Positions 1-6,521 of a stretch of DNA of 15,682 bases are shown piece after piece (the stretch's first letter is position 1; the number at the start of each line of letters is the position of its first letter). Source of the DNA: a bacterium (GTDB taxonomy: Bacteria > Latescibacterota > Latescibacteria > Latescibacterales > Latescibacteraceae); NCBI GenBank assembly GCA_021372535.1, contig JAJFUH010000142.1:1-15682 (forward strand), written 5' to 3'. A program made the position numbers and the translations under genes. The notes beneath the pieces were generated by a model. That model was not told the origin of the DNA. It saw nothing but the letters and a program-made list of their open reading frames with translations, and searched no databases.

Positions 1-257
1 CAGACGAGGCCTGCTCCGCCCGAAGCGAACCGCTCGTACCGCCGAAATGTCAAATCGTCCGGTTTTCCTTCGGGTGTACCATCACACCCTTCCATCGGGT
101 GGATTGCGATTCTGTTCGGAATCATGGTCTTACCAAGGGTCAGCGGCTCTCCGAGTATATCAAGTTCTTCGGACAGGGGAATATGAATGTTCATATTCGC
201 CAGCGTTCCCTGTAACTCTTTCAGCGACGACCAGGAAAACCGTCTGTTACCCTGCAT
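1..257 (-). CDS. NADH:flavin oxidoreductase, Old Yellow Enzyme family (N-terminal part, cut by window edge)
   Basis: Only the first 85 residues are present. After a 35-40 residue N-terminal extension comes the start of an OYE-type TIM barrel: PLTLGKTMIPNRIAIHPMEG, then a Tyr-Glu-Arg-Phe-Ala-Ser-Gly-Gly-Ala-Gly-Leu stretch at about residues 74-84. This matches the family's usual 'P..iG...l.NRi...PM' strand and 'Y..rA.GG.gL' helix. Such enzymes bind FMN and use NAD(P)H to reduce activated C=C bonds or related groups. The ATG at 257 is chosen because GGGAG lies about 8 nt upstream and the overlapping ATGs in the other frame soon hit a stop. It starts 18 nt after the stop of the enolase-superfamily gene, so it is the third gene of that operon. 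Unlike its two upstream neighbours it shows no Tat or Sec signal, so it is probably cytoplasmic. The active-site and any 4Fe-4S residues lie outside the window, so the subfamily cannot be set. Confidence 0.85.
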   Translation of the reverse strand, partial: MQGNRRFSWSSLKELQGTLANMNIHIPLSEELDILGEPLTLGKTMIPNRIAIHPMEGCDGTPEGKPDDLTFRRYERFASGGAGLV

Positions 258-275
258 GCTGTAACTCCCATCATT

Positions 276-1703
276 TCACCCTTTATACCGGAACATGTCC
301 TCGTAATGTCCGGATGGCAGAAATATACCTCCGCTTTTCTCATAGAAATCCTTATCAAGCATGAACACTCCCCTGCGAGTTTCGGTCCATGGCGCACCAT
401 TGCAGGGATGATATCCTTTCATTTTTTCCCAGTTCCGGTAATTCTGGTGGCCGTTCGTTTCAACGAGCCCGAGTCCCAGACCGGGAAACGGCGCCAGCCG
501 TGCCGCAACATTTTTATTCCAGTCAACGAGAATGGGATTTACGGTCAGGTCGGCGCAGAAACAGGGAATTCCATTCTCATGGGCCACTTTCGCAATTTTC
601 AAAGTCATGCTCAGGGTCTTGGCAATCGCTTTCAGCGCAATAGCCCCGTACCCCATCTGTATTCTTTTAACAGCATCGGCATCGGTGTGCGCGCTTTCAT
701 CGGCGGCAATACGGACACCAAGATCGCCGACACTCTCTTCATATTCCTCGGGGAACGGTTCTTCGATAATTGCAATGTGATCGAAGGCCCCGATTTTGCG
801 GGCATGATCGAGGAGCCGCAGGAGAGTTTCCTTTCGGGCATATCTGCCGTTTGCATCGAAATAATACGGAAGTTTGCCGTTTTTCGTATACGGCGTTTCA
901 ATATTGCCGATGGCTTTATGGATTTCCGTCATCCGGGATTTATCCTTTTCGAGCATCTCTTCCTGAGTACCCGGCTGGCCTATCTTTATCTTCATAAAGA
1001 AATATCCCTGCCCGGCGGCATCACGGATTTCTTCAACCGGGACAGCGTACGCCATGAGGGGGATACTGGCGAGTTCTTTATGATGGTGCGACAGCGCGGA
1101 TCGATACATCGGAGGTATCATGTCGTCGAAGGTACCGATACCGTTCTTTTCAGCATACACCAGCCACGCAGCATTGTCGAAACCGACGAGAGCATTGAGG
1201 GCAAAGGTCTTCCGTAAATCCGGGTTCCCTGTCACCGCTTTACCGTACTCATAGACATCCCCGAGAACCATATCCAGAAGATCGATGGGTGTGGTGAATG
1301 TCATACCTCTGGCTGTCCGCAAGGCGTGTTCGGTCATGGCATACATGAGCGCATTACCGCCGCTTTCGGAGTGCGATGCGAATATCGCGGCGTCCGACCA
1401 CAACACACTCTGGCTGCACAGACCGATTTTCCGTAAACCGGACTCTTCTTCAAGAAGAGCAGCGGTCTGCCATATCTCGGTCATATAGCCGCCTTTGAAT
1501 CCGAACGGCCTGATCAGCGGCTCACGCTCGAAATTGGAGTCGGTGTTTTTCACTGTTATGTGCATGGAGGTATCCTTTGTTGTATTCACATCCCTGGCGT
1601 TCTGACCATACGACAGACGCGGAATGCATAAACCTGCCAGTGCCCCGGATTGTTGTATGAACCGACGGCGGCTAAAGCCATTGCACTGTTCCCTGTTATT
1701 CAT
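276..1703 (-). CDS. Tat-exported enolase-superfamily enzyme (mandelate racemase / muconate lactonizing type)
   Basis: This 475-residue protein is a member of the enolase superfamily, whose enzymes abstract a proton alpha to a carboxylate and stabilise the enolate with Mg2+. A Tat signal opens it (Ser11-Arg-Arg-Arg-Phe-Ile, then a short hydrophobic stretch to about residue 30). The barrel shows the expected residues in order: Lys238-x-Lys240 (KIKIG), metal ligands Asp283 (FDANG), Glu314/315 (IIEEP) and Asp335-Glu336 (AADES), then Lys358 (ALKAIAK). Lysines on both faces fit the muconate-lactonizing subgroup (cycloisomerases, dipeptide epimerases, o-succinylbenzoate synthase) better than the mandelate racemase subgroup, which uses His. 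The open frame runs on to 2117, but that part overlaps the upstream oxidoreductase. ATG 1703 follows GGAG by 5 nt and lies 10 nt after that gene's stop. The exact reaction cannot be read from the sequence. Export of an enolase-superfamily enzyme is unusual. Confidence 0.88.
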   Translation of the reverse strand: MNNREQCNGFSRRRFIQQSGALAGLCIPRLSYGQNARDVNTTKDTSMHITVKNTDSNFEREPLIRPFGFKGGYMTEIWQTAALLEEESGLRKIGLCSQSVLWSDAAIFASHSESGGNALMYAMTEHALRTARGMTFTTPIDLLDMVLGDVYEYGKAVTGNPDLRKTFALNALVGFDNAAWLVYAEKNGIGTFDDMIPPMYRSALSHHHKELASIPLMAYAVPVEEIRDAAGQGYFFMKIKIGQPGTQEEMLEKDKSRMTEIHKAIGNIETPYTKNGKLPYYFDANGRYARKETLLRLLDHARKIGAFDHIAIIEEPFPEEYEESVGDLGVRIAADESAHTDADAVKRIQMGYGAIALKAIAKTLSMTLKIAKVAHENGIPCFCADLTVNPILVDWNKNVAARLAPFPGLGLGLVETNGHQNYRNWEKMKGYHPCNGAPWTETRRGVFMLDKDFYEKSGGIFLPSGHYEDMFRYKG

Positions 1704-1713
1704 GTCAACTCCA

Positions 1714-3096
1714 TCACAGTTTCCATGGTTCTCTGTACTGATAGTGGAGCAGATTGTTTGCGTCGCTGTTGTTGGTAATCCGTTCTGTCTTCGGGTCCCA
1801 CTCGATTCGTGTTTTCGTTTCGAGAGCGATGTTCGCAAGATGGGCAAAGGTTGTTGAACGGTGTCCTTCCTCCATGTCGCACAGACTTTTACTCCGGGAC
1901 TTGACACAATCGAGGAAGTTTCGTACAAGACTGTCGGTGCTGTCCACAGGGGTCTCGAGTCTCTTTTCCACCGGTTCGCCGGGTGTGCTCCGTTTCTGAA
2001 ACTGACCCGGTGAGGGCGGCACAATTTTGTATACCCGCTCATTGGCGGACAGCGTTCCCTGGACACCGCATAATTCGACCTCCCAGCCGGGTATCGGATT
2101 TCCGCCTCCCGCCTCATACAGGCCGAATATCACTACCGCTCCCGAACCGAATTCAAACGTTACCTCCATGGTATCGGGTATCGTGCGGTCATCATCGATC
2201 ACATACTTACCCCCATGCGTGGAAACCGCCGAAGGAGCCTGTTCGCCTATGAGCCACCGGATCACATCGAGATAGTGGACACCCCAGTTCCCGATCTGCG
2301 AGGAATACGATTTCCACCAGCGGAATTTGTAGGGAGCGATGGTATACTGATATGGACGAAAAGGACGCGGGCCGAGCCACATATCCCAGTCAAATCCCTC
2401 GGGAGGATTTTCAGGCTGAGCTTTACCGATGCCATCGGGATACATATTGCTCACATGGTATGCCCGTGCGACTGTCACTTTCCCGATTTTCCCACTGCGG
2501 ACAAGCCCCGCAAGTTCCTGATAAACGGGTGCTCCCCTGCGGTTCAGCCCAACCTGGGTCACCCGGTTCGTTCGCGAGGCAGCTTCGACCATTGTGCGGC
2601 CCTCATGGATGGTGATTGTAAGCGGTTTTTCCACATATACGTCCTTACCGGATTCCATGGCCATGATAGCCTGGACAGCATGCCAGTGATCAGGGGTAGC
2701 AATACACACCGCATCGATATCCTTCCGGTCGATGAGCCTGCGGAAGTCCTTGTATCTTTCCACTTTACCGCTGAATGTCTCGCCCATCGCGGGGATACGC
2801 TCGCCGAGTTCATCGAGAAACCGCCCGCATACCTTCGACCGGTCTCTTAATGTGTATGGCTCGTACACATCGCAAAGAGCGGCAATTTCGACATCACGGT
2901 TTTTCATAAATGACGACAGCAGCTGCGAACCACGGTTCCCGACGCCGATAAATCCCATTCTGATTCTGTCATTCGCTCCGAGAGCGGACGAAACAAACGG
3001 CGTACCCGTCATCTCAAGACCCAGTGCCATGCCGGTTGTCGTTACAGCCGATTGCTTCAGGAACAGCCGTCTTCCAGATTTTCTCGCATTTTTCAT
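1714..3096 (-). CDS. Tat-exported Gfo/Idh/MocA-family oxidoreductase
   Basis: This is a 460-residue NAD(P)-dependent sugar or cyclitol oxidoreductase. Residues 9-30 form a Tat signal (Arg9-Arg10-Leu-Phe-Leu-Lys, then a hydrophobic run with GMALGLEMTG). The Rossmann fold begins at MGFIGVGNRG (47-56). The family marks TPDHWH (134-139) and EKPL (156-159) follow, the latter carrying the usual catalytic Lys157. The C-terminal sheet domain has GNWGVHYLD (269-277), with His274 and Asp277 at the normal active-site place. Length and layout are typical of exported members, which oxidise or reduce sugar hydroxyls, often with tightly held cofactor; a related group (GH109) cleaves glycosides by a redox mechanism, so hydrolysis is also possible. 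ATG 3096 has a strong GGGGGGAG 5 nt upstream. It is the first gene of a three-gene operon, with gaps of 10 and 18 nt to the next genes. Confidence 0.92.
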   Translation of the reverse strand: MKNARKSGRRLFLKQSAVTTTGMALGLEMTGTPFVSSALGANDRIRMGFIGVGNRGSQLLSSFMKNRDVEIAALCDVYEPYTLRDRSKVCGRFLDELGERIPAMGETFSGKVERYKDFRRLIDRKDIDAVCIATPDHWHAVQAIMAMESGKDVYVEKPLTITIHEGRTMVEAASRTNRVTQVGLNRRGAPVYQELAGLVRSGKIGKVTVARAYHVSNMYPDGIGKAQPENPPEGFDWDMWLGPRPFRPYQYTIAPYKFRWWKSYSSQIGNWGVHYLDVIRWLIGEQAPSAVSTHGGKYVIDDDRTIPDTMEVTFEFGSGAVVIFGLYEAGGGNPIPGWEVELCGVQGTLSANERVYKIVPPSPGQFQKRSTPGEPVEKRLETPVDSTDSLVRNFLDCVKSRSKSLCDMEEGHRSTTFAHLANIALETKTRIEWDPKTERITNNSDANNLLHYQYREPWKL

Positions 3097-3101
3097 ACAC
3101 T

Positions 3102-3140
3102 CTCCCCCCGCGATTATATAATGAACCTGTTATACGGCAA
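3102..3140 (-). promoter_or_regulatory. Candidate sigma-70-type promoter and ribosome binding site of the Gfo/Idh operon
   Basis: On the minus strand a perfect TATAAT (3113-3118) is preceded by TTGCCG (3135-3140, four of six matches to TTGACA) with a 16-nt spacer. The ribosome binding site GGGGGGAG lies at 3102-3109. The expected start of transcription, near 3106, would fall inside the Shine-Dalgarno stretch and leave a leader of only about ten bases. The match may therefore be accidental and the true promoter further upstream. Confidence 0.25.
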
Positions 3141-3491
3141 TGGACAAGGCACGCGCTTCATTAACCGCGAACAACAACCCGTATCATTCAGAAAACATTC
3201 TCAAGCGTACTGTGCTGTACCTGGCCGCAACGTGTAGGCTCAATGACCCGAACATTTAAACACATTATTTATCAGGTTATTGTAAATTTTCAACAGTTCA
3301 CGTGTATAAAAACAAATACTCGTAAATCCGCTTAAATTTATTCATGATTCAGAAGATAAGGGCTGGGCGCAATGAGGGCAAGTAATGACTTTGATATGAG
3401 GTCATATTATGATAGAATTTTTAGGTCATCCGAATAATGAGTACCTGAACGATTCATGCATTATCAGCTTTTTTTCCACTCAACCACCTGA

Positions 3492-3524
3492 CTCCCTCTC
3501 CCCCGCTTCGCGCGGGCGAGGGAG
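3492..3524. repeat. GC-rich hairpin (inverted repeat)
   Basis: Outer arms CTCCCTC (3492-3498) and GAGGGAG (3518-3524) are perfectly complementary. Inner arms CCCGC (3502-3506) and GCGGG (3512-3516) close a short loop. No T-run follows on either strand, so it is not a standard intrinsic terminator. It looks like one unit of a C/T-rich dispersed repeat, the next unit lying 28 bases away. Confidence 0.7.
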
Positions 3525-3552
3525 AGCCGCCAAATGGACGCTGAAAGTTGAC

Positions 3553-3576
3553 CCCTCTCCCATGCATGGGAGAGGG
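3553..3576. repeat. Perfect 24-bp palindrome
   Basis: The left half CCCTCTCCCATG (3553-3564) is followed directly by its exact reverse complement (3565-3576), with no spacer. As RNA or single-stranded DNA it can form a long stem with almost no loop. It is followed by AATTAAAGGGGGAGGG, which resembles the flank of other C/T-rich spacer repeats in this window. It may be an intergenic repeat unit or a dimeric protein site; sequence alone cannot decide. Confidence 0.75.
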
Positions 3577-3912
3577 AATTAAAGGGGGAGGGAAGACATT
3601 GTAAAACAATGCATTTAAGAAATATTCATGATATATATATCCTGTCTTCTGAGAAACGACGGGCATTTTTCGCACAGCACGTTTACCGGGAATCCGGGTA
3701 CGCATTTACCGGATGAACCATAATTTTTTAAATACGGATTTAACCGGATTTAATCACAAGAATCGATTGAACATTGATCGACATGAATCGAACGGATTTT
3801 CGCGGATCGGGTTTTGTATAGACCCCGGATTTTACATCTTTCCGGGATACTTATTACGCGAATTACCCTCATGACCATACATGGTCATACCGAAGGATGC
3901 ACATGTACTTAC

Positions 3913-3930
3913 AGATTAATCCGTGTTAAT
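3913..3930. repeat. Short inverted repeat touching the kinase stop codon
   Basis: GATTAA (3913-3918) and TTAATC (3925-3930) are exact inverted arms around TCCGTG. The right arm overlaps by one base the TGA stop of the second kinase gene (3930-3932). The same kind of 'gattaacacggattaatc' word recurs as decayed fragments in the spacer to the left, suggesting a repeat that sits right against the gene end. Confidence 0.5.
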
Positions 3931-5909
3931 CATGATGCAAGTGATTCACGAATTTTTCGAATAAACGTTTCCGGGGAGAATGGTTTCTGGAGAAATACTC
4001 CATCGCCATCATGTATTCCATAGTTTATAATGGAATTATCGGTGTATCCTGACATATAAATAACCCTGATTTCGGGATGTAGAGTTCTGAGACGCGCGGA
4101 AAGCTCTTTCCCGTTCATATGAGGCATAACAAGGTCTGTCACCAGAAGATCCATTTTTTCAATTTTATTTTTATCAAGATAATTTAACATTTCAAGCCCG
4201 TCATGCGCGTTGTGAACGTTGAAACCTTTTTGACGTAATATCCTGGATAACATATCGTTAACGAGTTCGTCATCCTCAACGAGCAGAATCGTCCCTCCGA
4301 CACTGCAATCGGTTTCATCCTTTTTAATCGGAACGCTTTCAGGTTCTGCCTCCACAATAGGGAAATATATTTTAAATGTCGTTCCGTGCCCAAGTTCACT
4401 GTAAACCCAAATATTCCCCTTGTTCTGCTTGACAATGCCATAACAGGTCGAGAGTCCCAGGCCAGTTCCTTTCCCTTTTTCTTTTGTGGTAAAAAATGGT
4501 TCAAAGATTTGGGACATAGTCTTTTCGTCTATCCCTGTACCTGTGTCGCTCACAGCTATCATGACATAACTCCCGGGCACAACCTCGCAATGAAAATGAG
4601 TATAATCAATATCAAGTATGACATTGGCAGTTTCCAGGGTAAGCATTCCGCCATCCGGCATGGCATCACGAGCATTGACCGCCAGGTTGGTCAATACCTG
4701 TACAATCTGCCCAGGATCAACCCGCACCATGTTCAGTTTATCAGCCAGAAATGTAACAAGTTCTATATCCTCACCGATCAGGCGACGAAGCATTTTATCC
4801 ATATCGCTCAGAACCGTGTTCAGGTTTATCACCTGCGGCTCGATATCCTGCTGCCGTGAAAAAGCAAGAAGCTGCTTGGTAAGACCTGTCGCCCGTTCCG
4901 CAGTACTTTTTATCTCAGTGATATCGTCGTAGAGGGTATTGTCTGGGGTAAGCGAAGATAATACCATATCCGAATTCCCTATTATGACAGTCAGCATGTT
5001 ATTGAAATCATGGGCAACGCCACCGGCCAAACGGCCCACGGATTCCATTTTCTGGGCTTGAAGAAATTGAGATTCCAGGTGTTTGCTTGTAGTAATATCG
5101 CTGAAAATGGTGGCATATTTCCCCTCTTCCGGATTAAACGCGGAAATACACAGCCACTTGTTCAGAGATTTAAAATAGTGCTCTTGGGTTGCAGCATCTC
5201 CTTTGAGGGCAATTTCACGATAGATTTTGATCCAGTTAAAATCATTCCCCCCGATTTTGGACATGACATCGGTGATTTTTTTTCCAATAATGTTTTTTCT
5301 CTCAAGCTGCATTATTTTTTCAAACGCTTTATTTACATCACGAAAAACGTAATTGACCGTAAAACCGTTACTATCGGTAAGGACATCATGGAGCGCAAAC
5401 CCGTTGGTCATATGATCGAATAACAGCGTGAATTTTTTTTCGTTTTCTCTGAGAATCTCTTCTGTCATCTTAAACTCGGAAATATCAGTAAATGTTCCGA
5501 TTATCTGATGACTCTTAGATACTATCCCAGGAAGCGGGGTCAGATGAGTTTTGATCCAGATTCGGTGTCCATTCTGTATAATGACATCATTATAATCAAC
5601 GGCACTTCCCGATGCTATGCAGTGAAAGAAATTGGTCCGCAGGTTTCGCGCTGTTTCATTGTGAAGATGCTTATACACATCTTCCGGCCGTTTACCGATG
5701 ATGTCGGCCGATTTCAAACTTGTCATCCGTTCAAAAGCAGCATTCGCACAGATATATCGGAATTCTCCATCCTCAGCCATGCCGACCACGAAAACAGCCG
5801 AATCGATTCCATCGAAAACATTTTTTATGAACAACAATCGCTCTCTTATCTCCTGTACCGCTTCTTTCGGGTCATCCGATACAGCAGTTCTCTCATTATA
5901 GTCCGCCAT
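3930..5909 (-). CDS. Soluble PAS-PAS hybrid histidine kinase with C-terminal receiver domain
   Basis: This 659-residue sensor kinase has five domains: PAS 1 (about 25-145), PAS 2 (about 155-275), a HisKA dimerisation helix with phospho-acceptor His300 (GGVAHDFNNML), a HATPase domain (N box Asn408 and Asn412, G1 DTGTGI 455-460, F box FEPFFTTK, G2 GTGLGLS 481-487), and a receiver domain (Asp546-Asp547, phospho-acceptor Asp592 in VTDLVMP, Lys642 in QKPF). All catalytic residues are present, so autophosphorylation and internal transfer to Asp592 are expected. No membrane segment or signal peptide is seen, so the signal is presumably cytoplasmic, such as a ligand or redox state sensed by a PAS domain. 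The open frame continues upstream to 6053, but that part is AT-rich and not protein-like. ATG 5909 has AGG six bases upstream. The partner that receives the signal is not encoded directly beside it; the NtrC protein upstream is the obvious candidate. Confidence 0.92.
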   Translation of the reverse strand: MADYNERTAVSDDPKEAVQEIRERLLFIKNVFDGIDSAVFVVGMAEDGEFRYICANAAFERMTSLKSADIIGKRPEDVYKHLHNETARNLRTNFFHCIASGSAVDYNDVIIQNGHRIWIKTHLTPLPGIVSKSHQIIGTFTDISEFKMTEEILRENEKKFTLLFDHMTNGFALHDVLTDSNGFTVNYVFRDVNKAFEKIMQLERKNIIGKKITDVMSKIGGNDFNWIKIYREIALKGDAATQEHYFKSLNKWLCISAFNPEEGKYATIFSDITTSKHLESQFLQAQKMESVGRLAGGVAHDFNNMLTVIIGNSDMVLSSLTPDNTLYDDITEIKSTAERATGLTKQLLAFSRQQDIEPQVINLNTVLSDMDKMLRRLIGEDIELVTFLADKLNMVRVDPGQIVQVLTNLAVNARDAMPDGGMLTLETANVILDIDYTHFHCEVVPGSYVMIAVSDTGTGIDEKTMSQIFEPFFTTKEKGKGTGLGLSTCYGIVKQNKGNIWVYSELGHGTTFKIYFPIVEAEPESVPIKKDETDCSVGGTILLVEDDELVNDMLSRILRQKGFNVHNAHDGLEMLNYLDKNKIEKMDLLVTDLVMPHMNGKELSARLRTLHPEIRVIYMSGYTDNSIINYGIHDGDGVFLQKPFSPETFIRKIRESLAS

Positions 5910-6521
5910 GGGACACCTGCCTTCCGAGGATTTATCTTCGCAATCATGGATAAGATAAAACCACCAGTAATTGAGTATGATAAAATGTTTTGGCGTATTT
6001 TGATAAAGAAACATCGTGTTATTGATAATCTTATATGTTGTATTACATGTCATTTATATTTTATTTGCATCATTCAATAATTCATAGACATTACAGATCA
6101 TTTTAAAATCAAACATATAAATACCGGGATTCTACGGAATTCCGTGTTCTATAATATCTTGTTAATACAACGTTTCAGCCGACTAATTCTACCATAATGC
6201 TCTTAATACTATAATCGGTGTAATTCGATGGTCTGAAGCATTGTGTGAATAATCAAGGCCAGAACCCTTACCATAAACGAAAACGGTACAACAGAGGGGC
6301 TTGTACTTCAACTCAATATGAGTACAAAAACCATGCCAAATAGACTGGAATAATCAAAATTGAATAATAATCAAATGGTTATATAACGATCAGATTTGGG
6401 GAGGCACCGCTAAGCAGAGATGAAGGCGCAATTTATTCCATAAAAGTAGACATTGCATATAATAAAGTGGACATCATACTATCCAAAAAAATAGAGAACA
6501 AAAATCCTGCATGGTATCCAT
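5910..6521. other. Gene-free spacer, leader of the second kinase
   Basis: This AT-rich stretch has no supported gene. It contains a sigma-54-like promoter candidate pointing at the kinase (6323-6338) and two similar words near the left-operon regulator's end, AAAGTAGACAT (6446-6456) and AAAGTGGACAT (6465-6475), which form an imperfect direct repeat. A 77-codon plus-strand open stretch (6371-6601) lacks a start codon and overlaps the regulator gene, so it is not called. No clear terminator hairpin is seen after the regulator stop at 6522. Confidence 0.6.
6323..6338 (-). promoter_or_regulatory. Candidate sigma-54 (-24/-12) promoter upstream of the second kinase
   Basis: Read on the minus strand the site is TGGCATG-GTTT-TTGTA. 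This matches the sigma-54 consensus TGGCAYG-N4-TTGCW with the exact GG-N10 spacing, but the -12 GC is GT. It points toward the kinase gene ending at 3930 and would give a leader of about 400 bases. It lies just downstream of the gene for an NtrC-type activator, which needs sigma-54, so the setting is apt. The weakened -12 element and long leader keep confidence low. Confidence 0.35.

Larger units (their letters stand above)
3097..3929. other. Gene-free spacer with hairpins and decayed repeats
   Basis: No open frame here has both a start signal and protein-like composition. The right-hand part (3680-3930) is full of short, imperfect CGGATTT/ACCGGATT/GCGGATCGG and TTAATC words, as in decayed dispersed repeats. 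The middle (3490-3595) holds two strong inverted repeats listed separately. The left 350 bases are AT-rich and contain the promoter candidate of the downstream operon. The spacer separates the second kinase gene from the metabolic operon, so the two are probably not co-transcribed. Confidence 0.7.

Noticed and set aside
47-364. 105-codon plus-strand open frame
   Set aside because: Overlaps the flavin oxidoreductase start and the enolase-superfamily gene end on the other strand; no protein-like motif.
306-1217. 303-codon plus-strand open frame
   Set aside because: Antisense to the enolase-superfamily gene, whose motifs are clear; no recognisable domain in the plus-strand product.
1704-2117. 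Upstream in-frame extension of the enolase-superfamily gene (138 more codons)
   Set aside because: It lies wholly within the oxidoreductase gene on the same strand, lacks protein-like composition, and ATG 1703 has a good ribosome binding site and begins a proper Tat signal.
2215-2850. 211-codon plus-strand open frame
   Set aside because: Antisense to the Gfo/Idh gene and covers its EKP and TPDHWH motifs; no domain seen.
5910-6053. Upstream in-frame extension of the second kinase (48 codons)
   Set aside because: AT-rich, not protein-like, no good ribosome binding site; ATG 5909 has a better one and precedes the PAS domain.
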